Shown: piece by piece, positions 31,962-43,400 of the stretch
How positions within the stretch are numbered: the stretch's first letter is position 1
How the letters are laid out: each line of letters opens with the position of its first letter
NCBI GenBank assembly: GCA_022036555.1
Contig: CM039129.1
Coordinates: 40,424,649-40,488,648, forward strand
DNA: 64,000 nucleotides
Direction: 5' to 3'
DNA from: Microstegium vimineum
Taxonomy: Eukaryota; Streptophyta; Magnoliopsida; Poales; Poaceae
Notes under the pieces: generated by a model
Told to the model about the DNA's origin: nothing
Database searches by the model: none
What the model saw: only the letters and a program-made list of their open reading frames with translations
Position numbers and translations under genes: made by a program

Positions 31962-34900
31962 TCAATTATCTCCATCGCCGTCTCCATCCATCGGGGGAAG
32001 CGCTTCAGGCTCAAAGAGCTTCGCCAACTCTCCGCCTGGCACCTCTGCGGCGTCAATCAGCTCGTGGCACCTCGCCACGTTAGCTTCGTCACTCAGCTCT
32101 GGGTCGACGACGAAGCCACGAGGGACGACGCTGAGGTCGTAGGAGTAGCCCGAGCAGACGACCGTGAGCGCCCGCTTCACGCCTACGTGAAGGGCAGCAT
32201 GGACCTGCTCCGTCACCCCTCGGGCATGGAGTAGAAACGGCGTAGGAGGGAGTCTCCTCGCACGTCACCCGCTACCGACGGCTCCGGCTCGACCCCCACG
32301 TCATCGCAGAAGGTGGAGATGGCGCCCTCGAGCCTCTCGTTCAGGGCCACCTCCACCAAGTAGAGGCTCTGAATGCTAGTCAGATCCTCATGGGCTCGGG
32401 TCTTGCCATCCTCAAGGGTTGTCAAAACAAATAAGAGACTTCGTCAAAACCAAAAACAGGGGAAGGGTCGAGACCAAGCAAGCTCAGTAATGATTCTAAA
32501 AAACTCACCCCGGGTGTGCGTGTCCAGGGTGACGTAGGCCTGCTCGGCCTCTTGAAGTCGGCGGCTGGCGTCGGCAAGGGCCATGGCTTGGTCGCTCCTC
32601 TCAGCCCGGAGGTCCTCGATAGGCCGACCTGTGCCCTCGAGGGCCCTCTCCTTGGCAGCCACATCCTCCTCCAGGGTGGCGATCCGAGCCCGCGCGTCTT
32701 GCTCCGCGACGTTCAGCGCGTCGCGGTCCTGGGAGACGGCGGTCCTACTGGAGCCCCCGGACCTGCTCCTCGAGGGAGGCGCGGTTGGTGGCCGCCTCCG
32801 CCAAGTCCCCCTCGAGCTGCCGGGCACGGCCCGTCACCTGGGCCAACTCCTCCCTCAGCGCGGCGGCCTCCTCCTCTACCTTACGCTGGGACTCCCGGGC
32901 GGAGTCCCGCTCTTGCCCAGCCTCGGCGGCCTCCTTGAGGGCGGCGTCAGCCCTCGACCACGCTTGAGAGGCCTCCCCCTGGGCGGCCTTGACCTCCCCG
33001 CGCGCGGTGGCCACCTCGGCCCTCGCTTGGGCGGCCTCCGCCTCCGCCTTCTCCAGCGATGTGCGGAGGGTGGGGAGCTGCTTCCATTGCTCTTGTGACC
33101 GGACAATGAGTTGGGACTTGTCATACGACCTCGCCCTCAATTTCTGACAGGGATAAAAAGGAAGGTCATAAAAAAGGGGACCGCAAGATAACCAAGGCAA
33201 GATCAGACAGAAAGAACGAGGCTTACCTCCATCCCCCGGTACAAGTCCACGGAAGCGACCTCCGTCGACAGGCGCACAACATGGGCCATCCACGCCCGGA
33301 ACTCCTCCAGGTGCTCCCACTCCCCGAGCTCGGCTTGATCGTCGAGCTTGAGGAAGGTGTGGCCTGGGTCTTGAGGGTCAGCCAGCTCGAGGGGCTTCTG
33401 CCCCAGAGCTTCCTGTGGCGGTCGATCCTATCCCAGACCGCCTGCATTATGCCCTGGCCCATCTCGCGGTCACCCCCGTGGACCATCACCCGCTCCGCCA
33501 GAGTGGGGAAGGGGCTCGCCCCCTCAAGCTGGGCACTCCGGGCCTCGGGGTCATCTTGCGGCGTCGCCGTCGACCCCTCCGGACCATCGCCTCTAGGCGG
33601 AGGAGGTCCCTACCGTGAGAATAACAATGCGTGGTGAAGTAAACACACGTTAGTACCCAGGATGGCAAGCTCACCATGGTCCCCTCCCTCCACATCGACT
33701 AGGTCAGGGACGGACTACCTGGAGACGATGAGTGCCCGACTTCGAGCTGAGGCCTAGCAGACGCCTCGGACATGACTACGTCCGGCGCGTCGCTCCCTTG
33801 CGTCGCAGCGACGATCCCTTCTGGTACCGACCGGGAATCCATCGCCGCGGCAATCTCCGCTGGGTCCACCAGCTCCGCCACCATCTCAGTCACCTCCTGC
33901 CGCGCCTTCTCCTCACGCTCGAGCCTCTGGCGCGCCTCCGGCGCCACGAGGCATTCGGGCCACCGTGACGGCGCCGTTTGCACCGACGCCTCCTCCTCGC
34001 CAGTGGTGGTCAGGTCCACCACCTCCACCTCAGCGAAGGGCTGGGGCTCGACCCCCGCCACCATGACCGCCTCTGGCGCCGGTCCCGCACCCGTCGAGCC
34101 CGCCGGCTCGACCTGCCCCGCCACGTCTGCCGCGGGCGCCGGCCCCGTTCCCTCCGAGGTCGCAGGCGCGGCCTCCTCCGACGATGCGGCGAGCACATCT
34201 TCGCCCGCCTGCTCGACAGACCTGGTTGAGGCGACAGATCGACCCACCTCCTCCGCCACAGATCCTGGACACGGCCTCCGTCTTTAGCTTCTTGGCTGGG
34301 GTAGGGAGCGCGGCCTCCAACGAGCGCTTCACCCTAAAAAAAGAACACACTCGCAATGGTAAACACGGAGTATAACCAACACAGGGAAAATCCAAAACCA
34401 AAGGAAAAGGGGCTTACCCCAGCGGGATCATGGGGGCCCGACGAGCAGACCTCGAGCCACTCGGGGGCTTCTGGGCGGCACCTCGGGAGCCACTCCCACC
34501 GCCATTGCCGCCGCTGGCCACAGCGGGAGCTGTTGACGCTGCCAGCGTCGTGGTATTGACGAGGGACGATGGTGCCCTCGTCGCCGCCACCTCGGTCTCC
34601 TCCCGGGCCGTCGAGCCCGAGGACCAGGCACCGGATTGAGCAGGGACCGGCGGTGCGCTCGATCGGCCCCTCAACGGGGACTGCGACGGGCGGCTGCGCG
34701 TCCGCCGTGCCACCTTACCTTGGGAGGCCACGGGGCGCTCACCACCCGACTCGGTCCCGGCGGCCGGGGCCGACCTCGATATCGACCCCCTCTCCCCTCC
34801 GCTACCGGTGGTCGCCCCTTGCGCGGGCGTCTCCTCTTCCTCTAGCTCCACTCCCTGCACAAAGGTGACATTCGTTAGATTCAAAGCAATGGTCGCACTC

Positions 34901-36117
34901 CGATGTCGCTACATCATGCCGCTATCCTTAACAACCTCGCCGCCGCTCGACTCCTCATCCTCCTCTGAGGGGGAATCCTCCTTGGAGAGGCCGGCTTGCC
35001 TCTGCCGTGACCGACGTTGGTCACGTGCCTCTCTTTCTCGGGCCTTTGTGCCCCTCTTCTCCTTAGCCTTGTCTCTATCCCTCTTCTCCTGCTCAGCCCG
35101 CAGGCGTCGCACCTGGGAGTCGTCCCACTCCTCCTTCACTGGTGGCAGCGATTTCCGAAAGACGACGTTCCCCTGAGGAACACGGGGCGGTTAGGGGGCA
35201 GGCAAGGGAGACAGACAAGACGGACAGGTGGACATTGACAAAGGAATAGATGACGTACCAAGTCGATGTGGCCCCGGTCAGGCACCATGGGGATGCTGGC
35301 GACGTGCCCCACCTCGAACGCGCCGGCGAAGGAGGCGCGCACCCGGCGTACCACCCTCTCGAGGGGGAGCTCGTTGAGGCGCAGCGGGCGGGGCATCAGC
35401 GGCACGACCCGCCGCTGGTGGAAGGTCGACTCCACGATCGCCGCGGTGAGCCCCTCCTGCTTCAGGCATGAAATCGCCTTGAGCACGTGGTCGAGGCGCT
35501 TCTGTTTCCCCTGCGGGACGCCGTGCTTCCAGTTGAAGGGCTTCGACTCGATTGTCCGCCCAGTGTAAGGGGGAAGCAGGCCGTCGTCGTTCCTTAGATA
35601 GAACCACCCGGAGTGCCACCCCGCGTGGCTTGACTTGATCTTCACCAGGATCCAGTCTTCCGCCCTCTTGAGGACGATGCTGCAGCACCCCGTCCGGGCC
35701 ATCTTCCGTTGGCCGCTCCCAGACGGAGCATGAAATAGGCTCGCCTCGAACAGATGGAGCCACAGCTCCCAATGCGGCTCCATCCATAGGTACCCCTCGC
35801 ACACGGCGATGAAGACCGCCGCGTGAGAGACGCCGTTGGGGGAAAGGTGCTGGAGCTCCACGCCGTAGTGGTTGAGGATCCCCCGCAAAAGACGGTTGGG
35901 GGGGATCCCAGCCCCGCCTGGTGGAACGCCTCGAAGCTGACCACGTACCCTCCGGTGGGATGGGCTTGTGATCCGACTCCGGTGGCGCCACCCATTCCGG
36001 ACGGTCCGCCGAAGTAACGGGTCGAAGAAGACCGCTCTCCACCAGCTCTCCCAGCCGCTCCGCGGTCGCCGTCGAGGGGAGCCAAGCGTCGGGGTTGCGC
36101 AAGGTGTAGTTGGCCAT
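31962..36117 (-). pseudogene. antisense spliced gene of element A (Transposase_28-like, coiled coil)
   Basis: Minus-strand counterpart of the element B gene. The ATG is at 36117 (MANYTL). GT-AG introns lie at 35258-35173, 34417-34334, 33226-33144 and 32518-32411, matching element B in position and size, plus a possible extra one near 34935-34865. The N-terminal domain, with LLRGILNHYGVELQHLSPNG and AVCEGYLWMEPHWELW, matches the putative gypsy-type transposon domain (PF04195 class). An Ala/Pro/Ser-rich linker, a long coiled coil (about 33120-32530) and a C-terminal domain with HVGVKRALTVVCSGYSYDL follow. Two compensating frameshifts near 35910-35955 and others in the linker disrupt it. Function unknown; such extra ORFs are known in Tat elements. 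Confidence 0.75.
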
Positions 36118-36288
36118 GGCAGCAGGGAAGCGGGTGCGTTCGGAGGCAGGTGTTGAAGGTGCGTTCCCAATTTTTTCTCTCCTCACTCACGCACGCAGAT
36201 ACGAAGCTCAGGGGACGATGAAGGCAAGGGCGGGAATGAGGAGGCAAGGAAGGCAATGGCAAACGTGAGAAAGTCGAAGCCCTGTCCC

Positions 36289-36297
36289 CATATATAT
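36289..36297 (-). promoter_or_regulatory. TATA box of the antisense gene, element A
   Basis: On the minus strand TATATAT lies about 175 nt before the ATG at 36117, the same spacing as TATAAATA in element B. It precedes a Cys/Thr-codon-rich leader similar in both copies. Confidence 0.6.
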
Positions 36298-36436
36298 AAA
36301 CGGAAACACAACGGGCAGATCCGTCGAAAAGGCAGGTAAATCTCTGCATTAAATGCGCCCACCTAACTCTCCTCAAGGATCCTATTGACATCGTTTTTCG
36401 TACGGGTCAATATTGAACCAATTGTGTTCACGATGG

Positions 36437-37080
36437 AACAGGGGAGTCGAACGAGCGACTCCGAATAGGAGGCTCGATCAGCCGATTGAGCCCCCCTCGA
36501 CTCCGACCCCTCGGAGTGACGGAACCGGGGGTCGAACGAACGACCCCGAACAAGAGGCTCGATCACCCAATCAAACCCGCCCTCGACTCCAATCCCTCGG
36601 AGTGACGGACGGGGGATCGAATGAACGACCCCCGAACAGGAGGCCGATCAGCCGATCGAGCCCCCCTTCGACTCCGACCCCTCAGAATGGTGGTTAGAGG
36701 GTCGAACGAACGACTCCGGACAGGAGGCCGATCAGCCCCCTTCGACTCTAACCCCTCGGAGTGGCGGACAGAGGGTCAAACGAACGACCCTGAACAGGAG
36801 GCCGATCAGCCAATCGAGCCCCTTCGACTCCGACCCCTCGGAGTGGCGGACAGAGAGTCGAACGAACGACCCCGAACAGGAGGCTCGATCAGCCCGATCG
36901 AGCCCCCCTCGACTCCGACCCCTCGGAGTGGCGGACAGGGGGTCGAACGAACGACCCCCGAACAGGACGCCGATCAGCCGATCGAGCCCCCCCTCGACTT
37001 CGATCCCTCGAAATGACGGACAGAGGGTCGAACGAACGACCCCTGAATAGGAGGCTTGAATCACCTGATCGAGCCCCCCT
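36437..37080 (+). repeat. 85-bp minisatellite array (start of Tat LTR), about eight units
   Basis: Tandem units spaced about 80-85 bp. Each carries the arms GGGGTCG and CGACCCC around AACGAA, then GGCTCGATC and GATCGAGCC around AGCC, and ends CTCGACTCCGACCCCTCG. Same unit as at 594-830, 1200-1525 and 4860-5100. This is the longest array in the window, and its outer units are more degenerate. It is cut at about 37086 by another LTR. Confidence 0.9.
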
Positions 37081-37086
37081 CAACTC

Positions 37087-37723
37087 TGTTGACACTGTTT
37101 TGGACATGTCGATGTGAGTCAAGTATGTTGATCGGCAGAGGATTGTCGATCGGGAGTATTACCGGTGAACGCGGGGCATTGCCGATCCAGAATGTTGCCG
37201 ATGGAAAACATTGTCGATCAGGAAGATGTCGATTGTAACAGAAGGAAGGTGCGGATTAAAGGGATCTGCCGATGGAAAGTCCATCGTAAGGAGAATAGAT
37301 AAGGAAACTGGTGATTGTACCAGTATTTTTATATTAGTTTGAGTCTGACTCTTGCACGAGTCGTTTATTTCCTTAAAAATAGGAGATTTGTTTAGATATG
37401 AGTCTGGCTCTTGTACGGGTCGTTTATTTCCTTAAAGGTAGGAGTTTTGTTTAGGTATTGAGTCATGTCCATGTACACCTCCTCCTACTGGGGTATAAAT
37501 ATGTACCTAAGGTGTACGAGATCGAATATATCAAATATCAATCAAAAACACATCTACTACTTTTTATCTACTTTTCAGCATCTACTTTTTCACACTAGTT
37601 GCTAGTTATTTACGAGTTCTTCAAGTTTCGACGGGCTGCATCTCCTCGATCTCCGTCAACCCTTGCAAGTTCCACGTGGGAGCAATCTGAGCTTTGACAT
37701 CCGGGCGCATCGCTGTTGTCTTG
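37087..37723 (+). repeat. truncated LTR of gypsy element E, first copy
   Basis: It begins TGTTGACACTG and has the same landmarks as the next LTR: GTGATT...ACCAGTATT, ACGAGTCGTTTATTTCC, TATAAATATGT at about 37495 and TTCGACGGGCTGCATC. It stops at TTGTCTTG, where the second copy starts. It lacks the U5 end and much of the early region, and CGATGG-type repeats are fewer. Confidence 0.8.
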
Positions 37724-38760
37724 TGTTGACACCGTTTTTCGGCACGAGTCAGATGAGCTAAGACTTGTGTTGATCGGTGGTTGTTTTCTATCGGCATCAG
37801 AAAGTTATCAGTCGAATTCACCGATGAGAAAGAATGTGGCAGGAAAGATAAGTTTGCTGCCGATGGGAGCTAGATGATTCTTGCCTATAAGGGTTAATTG
37901 GTGAAGTCACCAGGACTGCAAAGTTGCCGATGCCGATTGCCGACGAGGAGATGTTGCCGATGTCGATTGCCGATGAGGAGACGATGTCGATGGGCATGGA
38001 GTGCCGATGGGCATAGGGTGATGTGGCGGTTGACGTCAGCAGAAGATTGCTGGTGGCGAAAGAAGCAAGTTGCGGATTGAAGGAATCTGCCGATGGAAAG
38101 TTTTCATCGAAGGAAAGACATAAGGAAACTGGTGATTTTGTACCAGTATTGTTATAGTAGTTTGAGTCTGACTCTTGCACGAGTCGTTTATTTCCTTAAA
38201 AATAGAGGTGTCTGTTTACGAAAATAATATTGTTATTTGGATCCGACTCCTGCGCGAGTCAGTTATTTCCTTTAAAGCAGGGGTTTGTTTTAGGGAAGGT
38301 ACGAGTCATGTCTTTGTACAACTCTCCATGCGGGAGTATAAATATGTGCCCAAGGGCTGCGTGTAAAATAGATCAATCTATCAAAAACAAATCAATTTAC
38401 TCTTATTCTACTTTTATCGCAATTTACCCTTTATTGCATTAGTCTTAGCTTATCTACGAGTTCTTCAAGCTTCGACGGGCTGCATCACCTTGATCTCCGT
38501 CAAACCCTTGTAAGTTCCGCGTGGGAGTAATCTGAGCCTTGACATCCGGCGCATCATTGTTGTCTCATTCAGCTCTGCTCTAGTTATCCTGATCAAGTCT
38601 GAGCCTTGACATCCCGGCGTATCGCCGTTGTCTTGATTAGATTTTGTTCTAGTTATCGTCCTTGTCGATTAACTGGTCAAATCAACTGGCACACCTTGGA
38701 TATCGAATTTCGAGTAATAGCCCGAGGTGTTCGCAGATCCTAACGCTTTTTGTGTCAACA
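37724..38760 (+). repeat. LTR of gypsy element E, second copy (complete)
   Basis: 1037 bp with inverted ends TGTTGACA...TGTCAACA. It holds repeats of a TGCCGATG(T/C)CGATT motif (37920-38010), ACGAGTCRTTTATTTCC-type motifs, and TATAAATATGTGCC at about 38337 as the TATA box. It is followed by a primer site, so it acts as a 5' LTR. Confidence 0.88.
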
Positions 38761-38766
38761 CCTCTT

Positions 38767-38786
38767 TTGGCACACCCGGTGGGACC
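38767..38786 (+). promoter_or_regulatory. primer-binding site of element E
   Basis: TTGGCACACCCGGTGGGACC lies 6 nt after the LTR end. This type is common in grass gypsy elements and differs from both the Met type and the Tat type in this window. Confidence 0.7.
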
Positions 38787-38802
38787 AATTTATACATCTA
38801 TC

Positions 38803-39536
38803 ATGGGTGATAACTCCGACGTTAACCAGAGGAACATCATCGAAGTCTCCGAGGCCGATCTAAAAGATGATCAGAGGCTGGCTATGGAGCGGGCTATGGA
38901 GGAGTACAAGCAATTGTATCTGAAGTCGTTCAGCCTAAGCAGGAGCGGCAAAGCTATCCAGAAGCAAGATCCGTCGTTGCCGCGGCAGGTCACGTATGAT
39001 GCCAATCCTGGTAAGTTACAAGAGATGGTTAATTCTGCCTTAAATCAAGCATTAATTAGCCACTCCAGTGTGCTATCCAATACTGTCTACAATGCTGTTA
39101 TGCAATCATTCAAAGAAGGGCATGCACCTCAGTATGTTGGTCCAGCGTATCATCAACCTGGATCGGCATCTATAAACCCATCGGCAGCCCCAATGGCTTC
39201 TTCCACTCCTGTGGATCCGTCTGCCGATGTGGCTACACCGCCAAGGCCGAGTCCTGAAAGCGTCACCAAGCTTAATGCAGATCCAGTGGCATCGGCAATG
39301 TAAGGGCCTGCTATCCAGAATCATCCAGCTCCTGCCAACTGGTGGGGTTACGGTATGCCTTCAAATCCATCCGCTGGTTCTAATCTGGTGCAGGGAGATA
39401 GCTCAGCTTGGAAGGGCTCCATGGCATCGGCAATGCAATCACAGCCGGTGGCCCCTATGATGCATTACTCTACACCCTCTCCAACTGTACAAGTGCCATC
39501 AGAAGATTTTCAAGTGATTCCTAAAATACTGTACAA
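38803..39536 (+). pseudogene. gag N-terminal part of element E
   Basis: The ATG at 38803 (MGDNSDVNQRN) opens a frame with SEADLKDDQRLAMERAMEEY, then a Pro/Ser/Ala-rich stretch. A TAA at 39301 interrupts it; the same frame continues with NWWGYGMPSNPS to about 39536, where element B repeat sequence begins. It resembles the leader part of grass gypsy gags. The capsid domain, knuckle and pol are absent. Confidence 0.65.
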
Positions 39537-40080
39537 GTGACCTCAGGTACTCGAGGGCGGCTGTCGAACCCTATGCAAGGGCCAGCCTTCGCTCCCTCGA
39601 GATTTTGACGAACGGGTCGACGTCCGCCGCTTGCCTCCGAAGGTGACGTCCTAACCTGTGGAATACAAGGGGGTAGGTAGGTAGGTATATTAAACGCGGG
39701 GACATACCTGTGTTTTTGTTGGATCCGCCTGTTGGGCTCAAGTACTCGAGGGCGGCTGTCGAACCCTGTCCGTGGGGCCATCCTTCGCCCCCTCGAGACT
39801 TGGGGGTGGACCAGAGTCCGTAACCCTGGGTCCTTTCTGACCTCAGGTACTCGAGGGTGGCTGTCGAACCCCGTTCGAGGGCCAGCCTTCGTCCCCTCGA
39901 GGTTTGGGGGTGGACTGGAGTCCATAACCCGAGGTCCCTTCAGACCTCAGGTACTCGAGGGTGGCTGTCGAACCCCGTTCGAGGGCCAGCCTTTGTTCCC
40001 TCAAGATTTTGACGGATGGGTCGACGTCGGTTGCTTACCTCCGAAGGTAACGCCCACTGTTGCGCGTTGTCCGCCGTAGG
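39537..40080 (+). repeat. tandem repeat of about 104 bp upstream of the antisense promoter, element B
   Basis: Units containing ACCTCAGGTACTCGAGGG, then GGCTGTCGAACCC, GGCCAGCCTTCG and CCCTCGAG. Clear starts lie at 39539, about 39738, 39839 and 39943; the last two are 104 bp apart and others are interrupted. Element A lacks this array. Confidence 0.75.
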
Positions 40081-40242
40081 CACGCCTTTTTAGGAGTAGG
40101 GCATGGCGCGGAGTGCGGTGGGGAACCTGATGACGCGACGGGTGCGCCTTATCCTATAGGAATACGAGGAGGCTGTATGTGGGCGCATTAAATGCGGAGA
40201 CTTACCTGCCCTTTAGTCGGATCTGCCGGTTGAGCTTCCGGT

Positions 40243-40250
40243 TATAAATA
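40243..40250 (+). promoter_or_regulatory. TATA box of the antisense gene, element B
   Basis: TATAAATA lies about 175 nt before the ATG at 40424, in the same place as the element A box. It is followed by a C/T-rich leader, as in a plant promoter and 5' UTR. Confidence 0.65.
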
Positions 40251-40423
40251 CCGAAGGTGGGGAGTCGGCTGCCTCCTTCTCGCCATTGCCTTCCCTGCCT
40301 CCTTTTTTCCATTGCCTTAGTCGCCCTCTGAGCCGGACCTCTGCGCGCGCGAGAGTAAGGAGAGGAGAGATTGGGAACATACCTTCCACCCCCACATCCG
40401 AGCGCACCAGTCTCCCTGCACTC

Positions 40424-43400
40424 ATGGCCAGCTACAGCCTCCACGGCCCTGATGCCTGGCTCCCGTCGTCAATGACCATGGCGCGCCTGGGAGACCTGGT
40501 GGAGAGCGGCCTTCTCCAGCCCATCTCCTCCGTTGACCGGCCGGAGTGGGTAGTGCCGCCAAGGGAAGATGCTGAGCCCAACCCGCCGGAGGGTTACGTG
40601 GTCAGCTTTGAAGCCTTCCACCGGGCGAGACTGGGTGCTCCCCCCAACCGTCTCCTGCGCGGGATTCTCCACTACTACGGCGTGGAGCTCCAGCACCTTT
40701 CCCCCAATGGTATCTGTCATGCGGCGGTTTTCACCGCCGTGTGCGAAGGATACCTGGGGATGGAGCCGCACTGGGAGCTGTGGCTCCACCTGTTCGAGGC
40801 GAGCCTGTTCCATGCCTCGGCCGGGATCGGCAGCCGCAGGGTGGTCAGGACGGGGTGCTGCAGCATCGCCCTCAAGAGGGCGGACAACTGGATCCCGGCG
40901 AATCTTACGTCGAGCCACTCCGGATGGCACTCCGGGTGGTTCTACCTGAGGAACGACGACGGCCTGTTCCCCGCCTACACCAGGAGGACGATCGACTCGA
41001 GGCCCGACCACTGGAGGTACGGCATCGAGAAGAAGAAGCAGTCACGCCTCGGTCACCTGCTCGGCACGATCGCCCTTCTGGAGGAGGCGGGACTCATGGC
41101 GGCGATCGTTGCGTCGGCCTTCCACCAGCGGCAGGTCGTGCCGCTGATGGCTCGCCCGCGACGCCTCGACGAGATGCGTCCGGAGGTGGACCTGACGGGT
41201 TGCCGCCTCCTGGGGGACGAGCTACCCCTCGAGAGAGTGGTCCGCCGGGTACGCGCCTCTTTCGTCGGTGCGTTCGAGATCAGGGGCGTCGCCAGCGTCC
41301 CCATGATGCCGGACTAGGGACACGTCCAGCGGGTATGACTCCCTTTCTCTGTTAGTGTTCTCTTGTCTGCCTTGTTTGCCTTTTTCGCCTTCGTTCTAAC
41401 TGCCTTACGTTCCTTAGGGGGACGTCGTCTTCCGGAAGTCGCTGCCACCGGTGAAGGAGGAGCAGGGTGACTCCCAGGCGAGACGCCTTCAGGCCGAGCA
41501 GGACAAGAAGGCCAAGGACAAGGCCAAGAAGACAAGGGCAAAAGGGCCGAAGAGAAGCAAGAGCATGAACAACGTCGGGCCAGGCAGAGGCGGGTCGGTC
41601 TTTCCGAGGAGGAGTCGCCTTCGGAGGAGGAGTCAAGCAGTGATGGGGAGGCTGAGCCGCAAAGAGGGCTCGAGGAAGAAGGAGCGGTGCCCGAGCGGCA
41701 GAGGGCGGCCGCCGGAACCGGAGAAGGAGAGGGGTCGACGTCGAGGTCGGCCCCAACTGGCGAGGTCGAGCCACGGGACGAGCGCCCCGTGGCTCCTCGG
41801 GGTGAAGTGCCGCGGCAGGCGCGCGGCCGTTCGACGCGATCCCCGTCGGGGGTCGGTCGAGCCCGCCTCCCGCGCCCACTCGGTCGAGCGCACGGGCGTC
41901 GGGCCCGTCGGCGCAGGAGGGGGGCGGCGAGGACATCGTTGGCCCCTGCCCAGGAGACGGCGGTGGGAGCAGCTTCGACCCTTGCCACGGCCATCGCTGG
42001 CGGGAGAAGTGGCTCTCGACGTGCCTCGCAGAAGCCCCCGAGCGGCTCGAGGTCCATTGCTCGGACCCCCATGACTCCGCTGGGGTAAGTTGCTTCCCTG
42101 TCGATCCCGAGTATTCTTTGTTGGTTATGACTTGTGCTTATCGTCGTGTATGAGTTCCTTTTTAGGGCGAAACGCTCGTCGGAGGGCGCGGCCGTTACTC
42201 CGGCCAAGAGGCTAAGGGCAGAAGCCGCGGTCAAGATGACCATCGGGGCCAGTTCCGCCACCTCGTCTCCCTCGACCCCCACCCCAGGCGAGGCGTGGGC
42301 TGCCAAGGCGTGGGTAGCCATAGGGCACGGGCATGCGTTGGCCGCTGCGGAGCGAGCTCAGGCGGAGGAGGCGGGTCGACCCATCGAACCGGCAGGATCC
42401 GCGGGAGTAGCGGTCGAGGCCGTGCTCGCCAACCCGTCGGAGGGGGGCGCATCAGAAGCCTTGGAAGACGCGGAGCCGGCGTTGACGACGGTCATGGCTG
42501 AGGGTGTTGAGCCCCTCGTCGTCGCCGAGGCGGAGGTGGTCGACCTGGCCTCTACCGGCGACGAAGAGATGTCGGCGCGCCCAGCGCCGAGGCGGTGGCC
42601 CAAGAGCCTCGCGTCATGGGAGGCGCGTCTGCGGCTCGAGCGCGGTGGTGCGGCTGCTGCCACGTCGGAGGAGCCATCGCCGGCGGAGGCCTTCGTTGAG
42701 GAGACTTCGGCGCCGGTTCCCGAGCCTGAGGAGGTGGGGACGGGCCGAGGAGGTCGAGGCGACGCCCGCGGCGGAGATGGCGGGGATGTCGGTGACGGTC
42801 ACTGCTGAAGAGGTAGTCGATATGGTGGCGGAGCTGATGGTCCCGGAGGAGATAGCTGCGGCGACGGCCCCCAGTCAGAACCGGAGGGGACCACCGTCGT
42901 GGTGCACGGGAGCGGCGCGCCGGACGCGACAGTGTCCGAGGCGGCTGCTCGGCCTGTCGTCGAGGCCGGGCAGTCGTCTGAGGCCAGGAGTACCGGGCTC
43001 GATGGGGTGACCTCCTTCCCCACTTTGGCAGAGCGAGTGAGGCTCCACGGGGGTGACCCCGAGATGCGTCAGGGGCTCATGTGAGAGGTCCAGGGGAGGA
43101 TCGAGCGCCGCAGCAGGCTCTGGGGGCAGGAGCGCCTCAACCTGGCCGACCCCCAAGACCCAGGGCGCACCTCCCTCGAGATTGATGACCAAGCTGAGCT
43201 CGGGGAGTGGGAGCACCTGGAGGAGTTCCGGGCGTCGCGCGTGTCGGCGGAGGTCGCTTCCACGGATTTGTTCCAGGGGATGGAGGTAAGTTTTATCCTT
43301 TCCCTTTCGATTTACCTTGGTTATTTCACTGCTCCTTTCTGATGACCTTCCTTTTTGTCCCTGGTAGGCACTAAGGGCGAGGTCGTACGACAAGTCCCAG

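Larger units (their letters stand above)
28604..37086 (+). mobile_element. Tat-lineage gypsy element A, internally deleted
   Basis: Plus-strand order: LTR end (28604-28925), primer site, gag (broken), deletion junction near 30985, end of pol (to 31404), spacer, antisense gene (36117-31962), then the LTR minisatellite (36437-37080). Compared with element B, about 3.5 kb of protease, RT, both RNase H domains and most of integrase is missing. The 5' LTR lacks its U3 half and the 3' LTR consists only of repeat units, so the element cannot move by itself. Confidence 0.85.

Noticed and set aside
32516..33098. Plus-strand frames opposite the antisense gene of element A
   Set aside because: Mirror frames of a GC-rich coiled-coil coding strand. 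The minus strand has the conserved protein and introns.
36413..37016. Arg/Pro-rich ORFs over the 85-bp array, which might suggest a repeat protein
   Set aside because: 85 is not a multiple of 3, so the frame changes each unit, and stops and indels break every frame. It is a DNA-level repeat.
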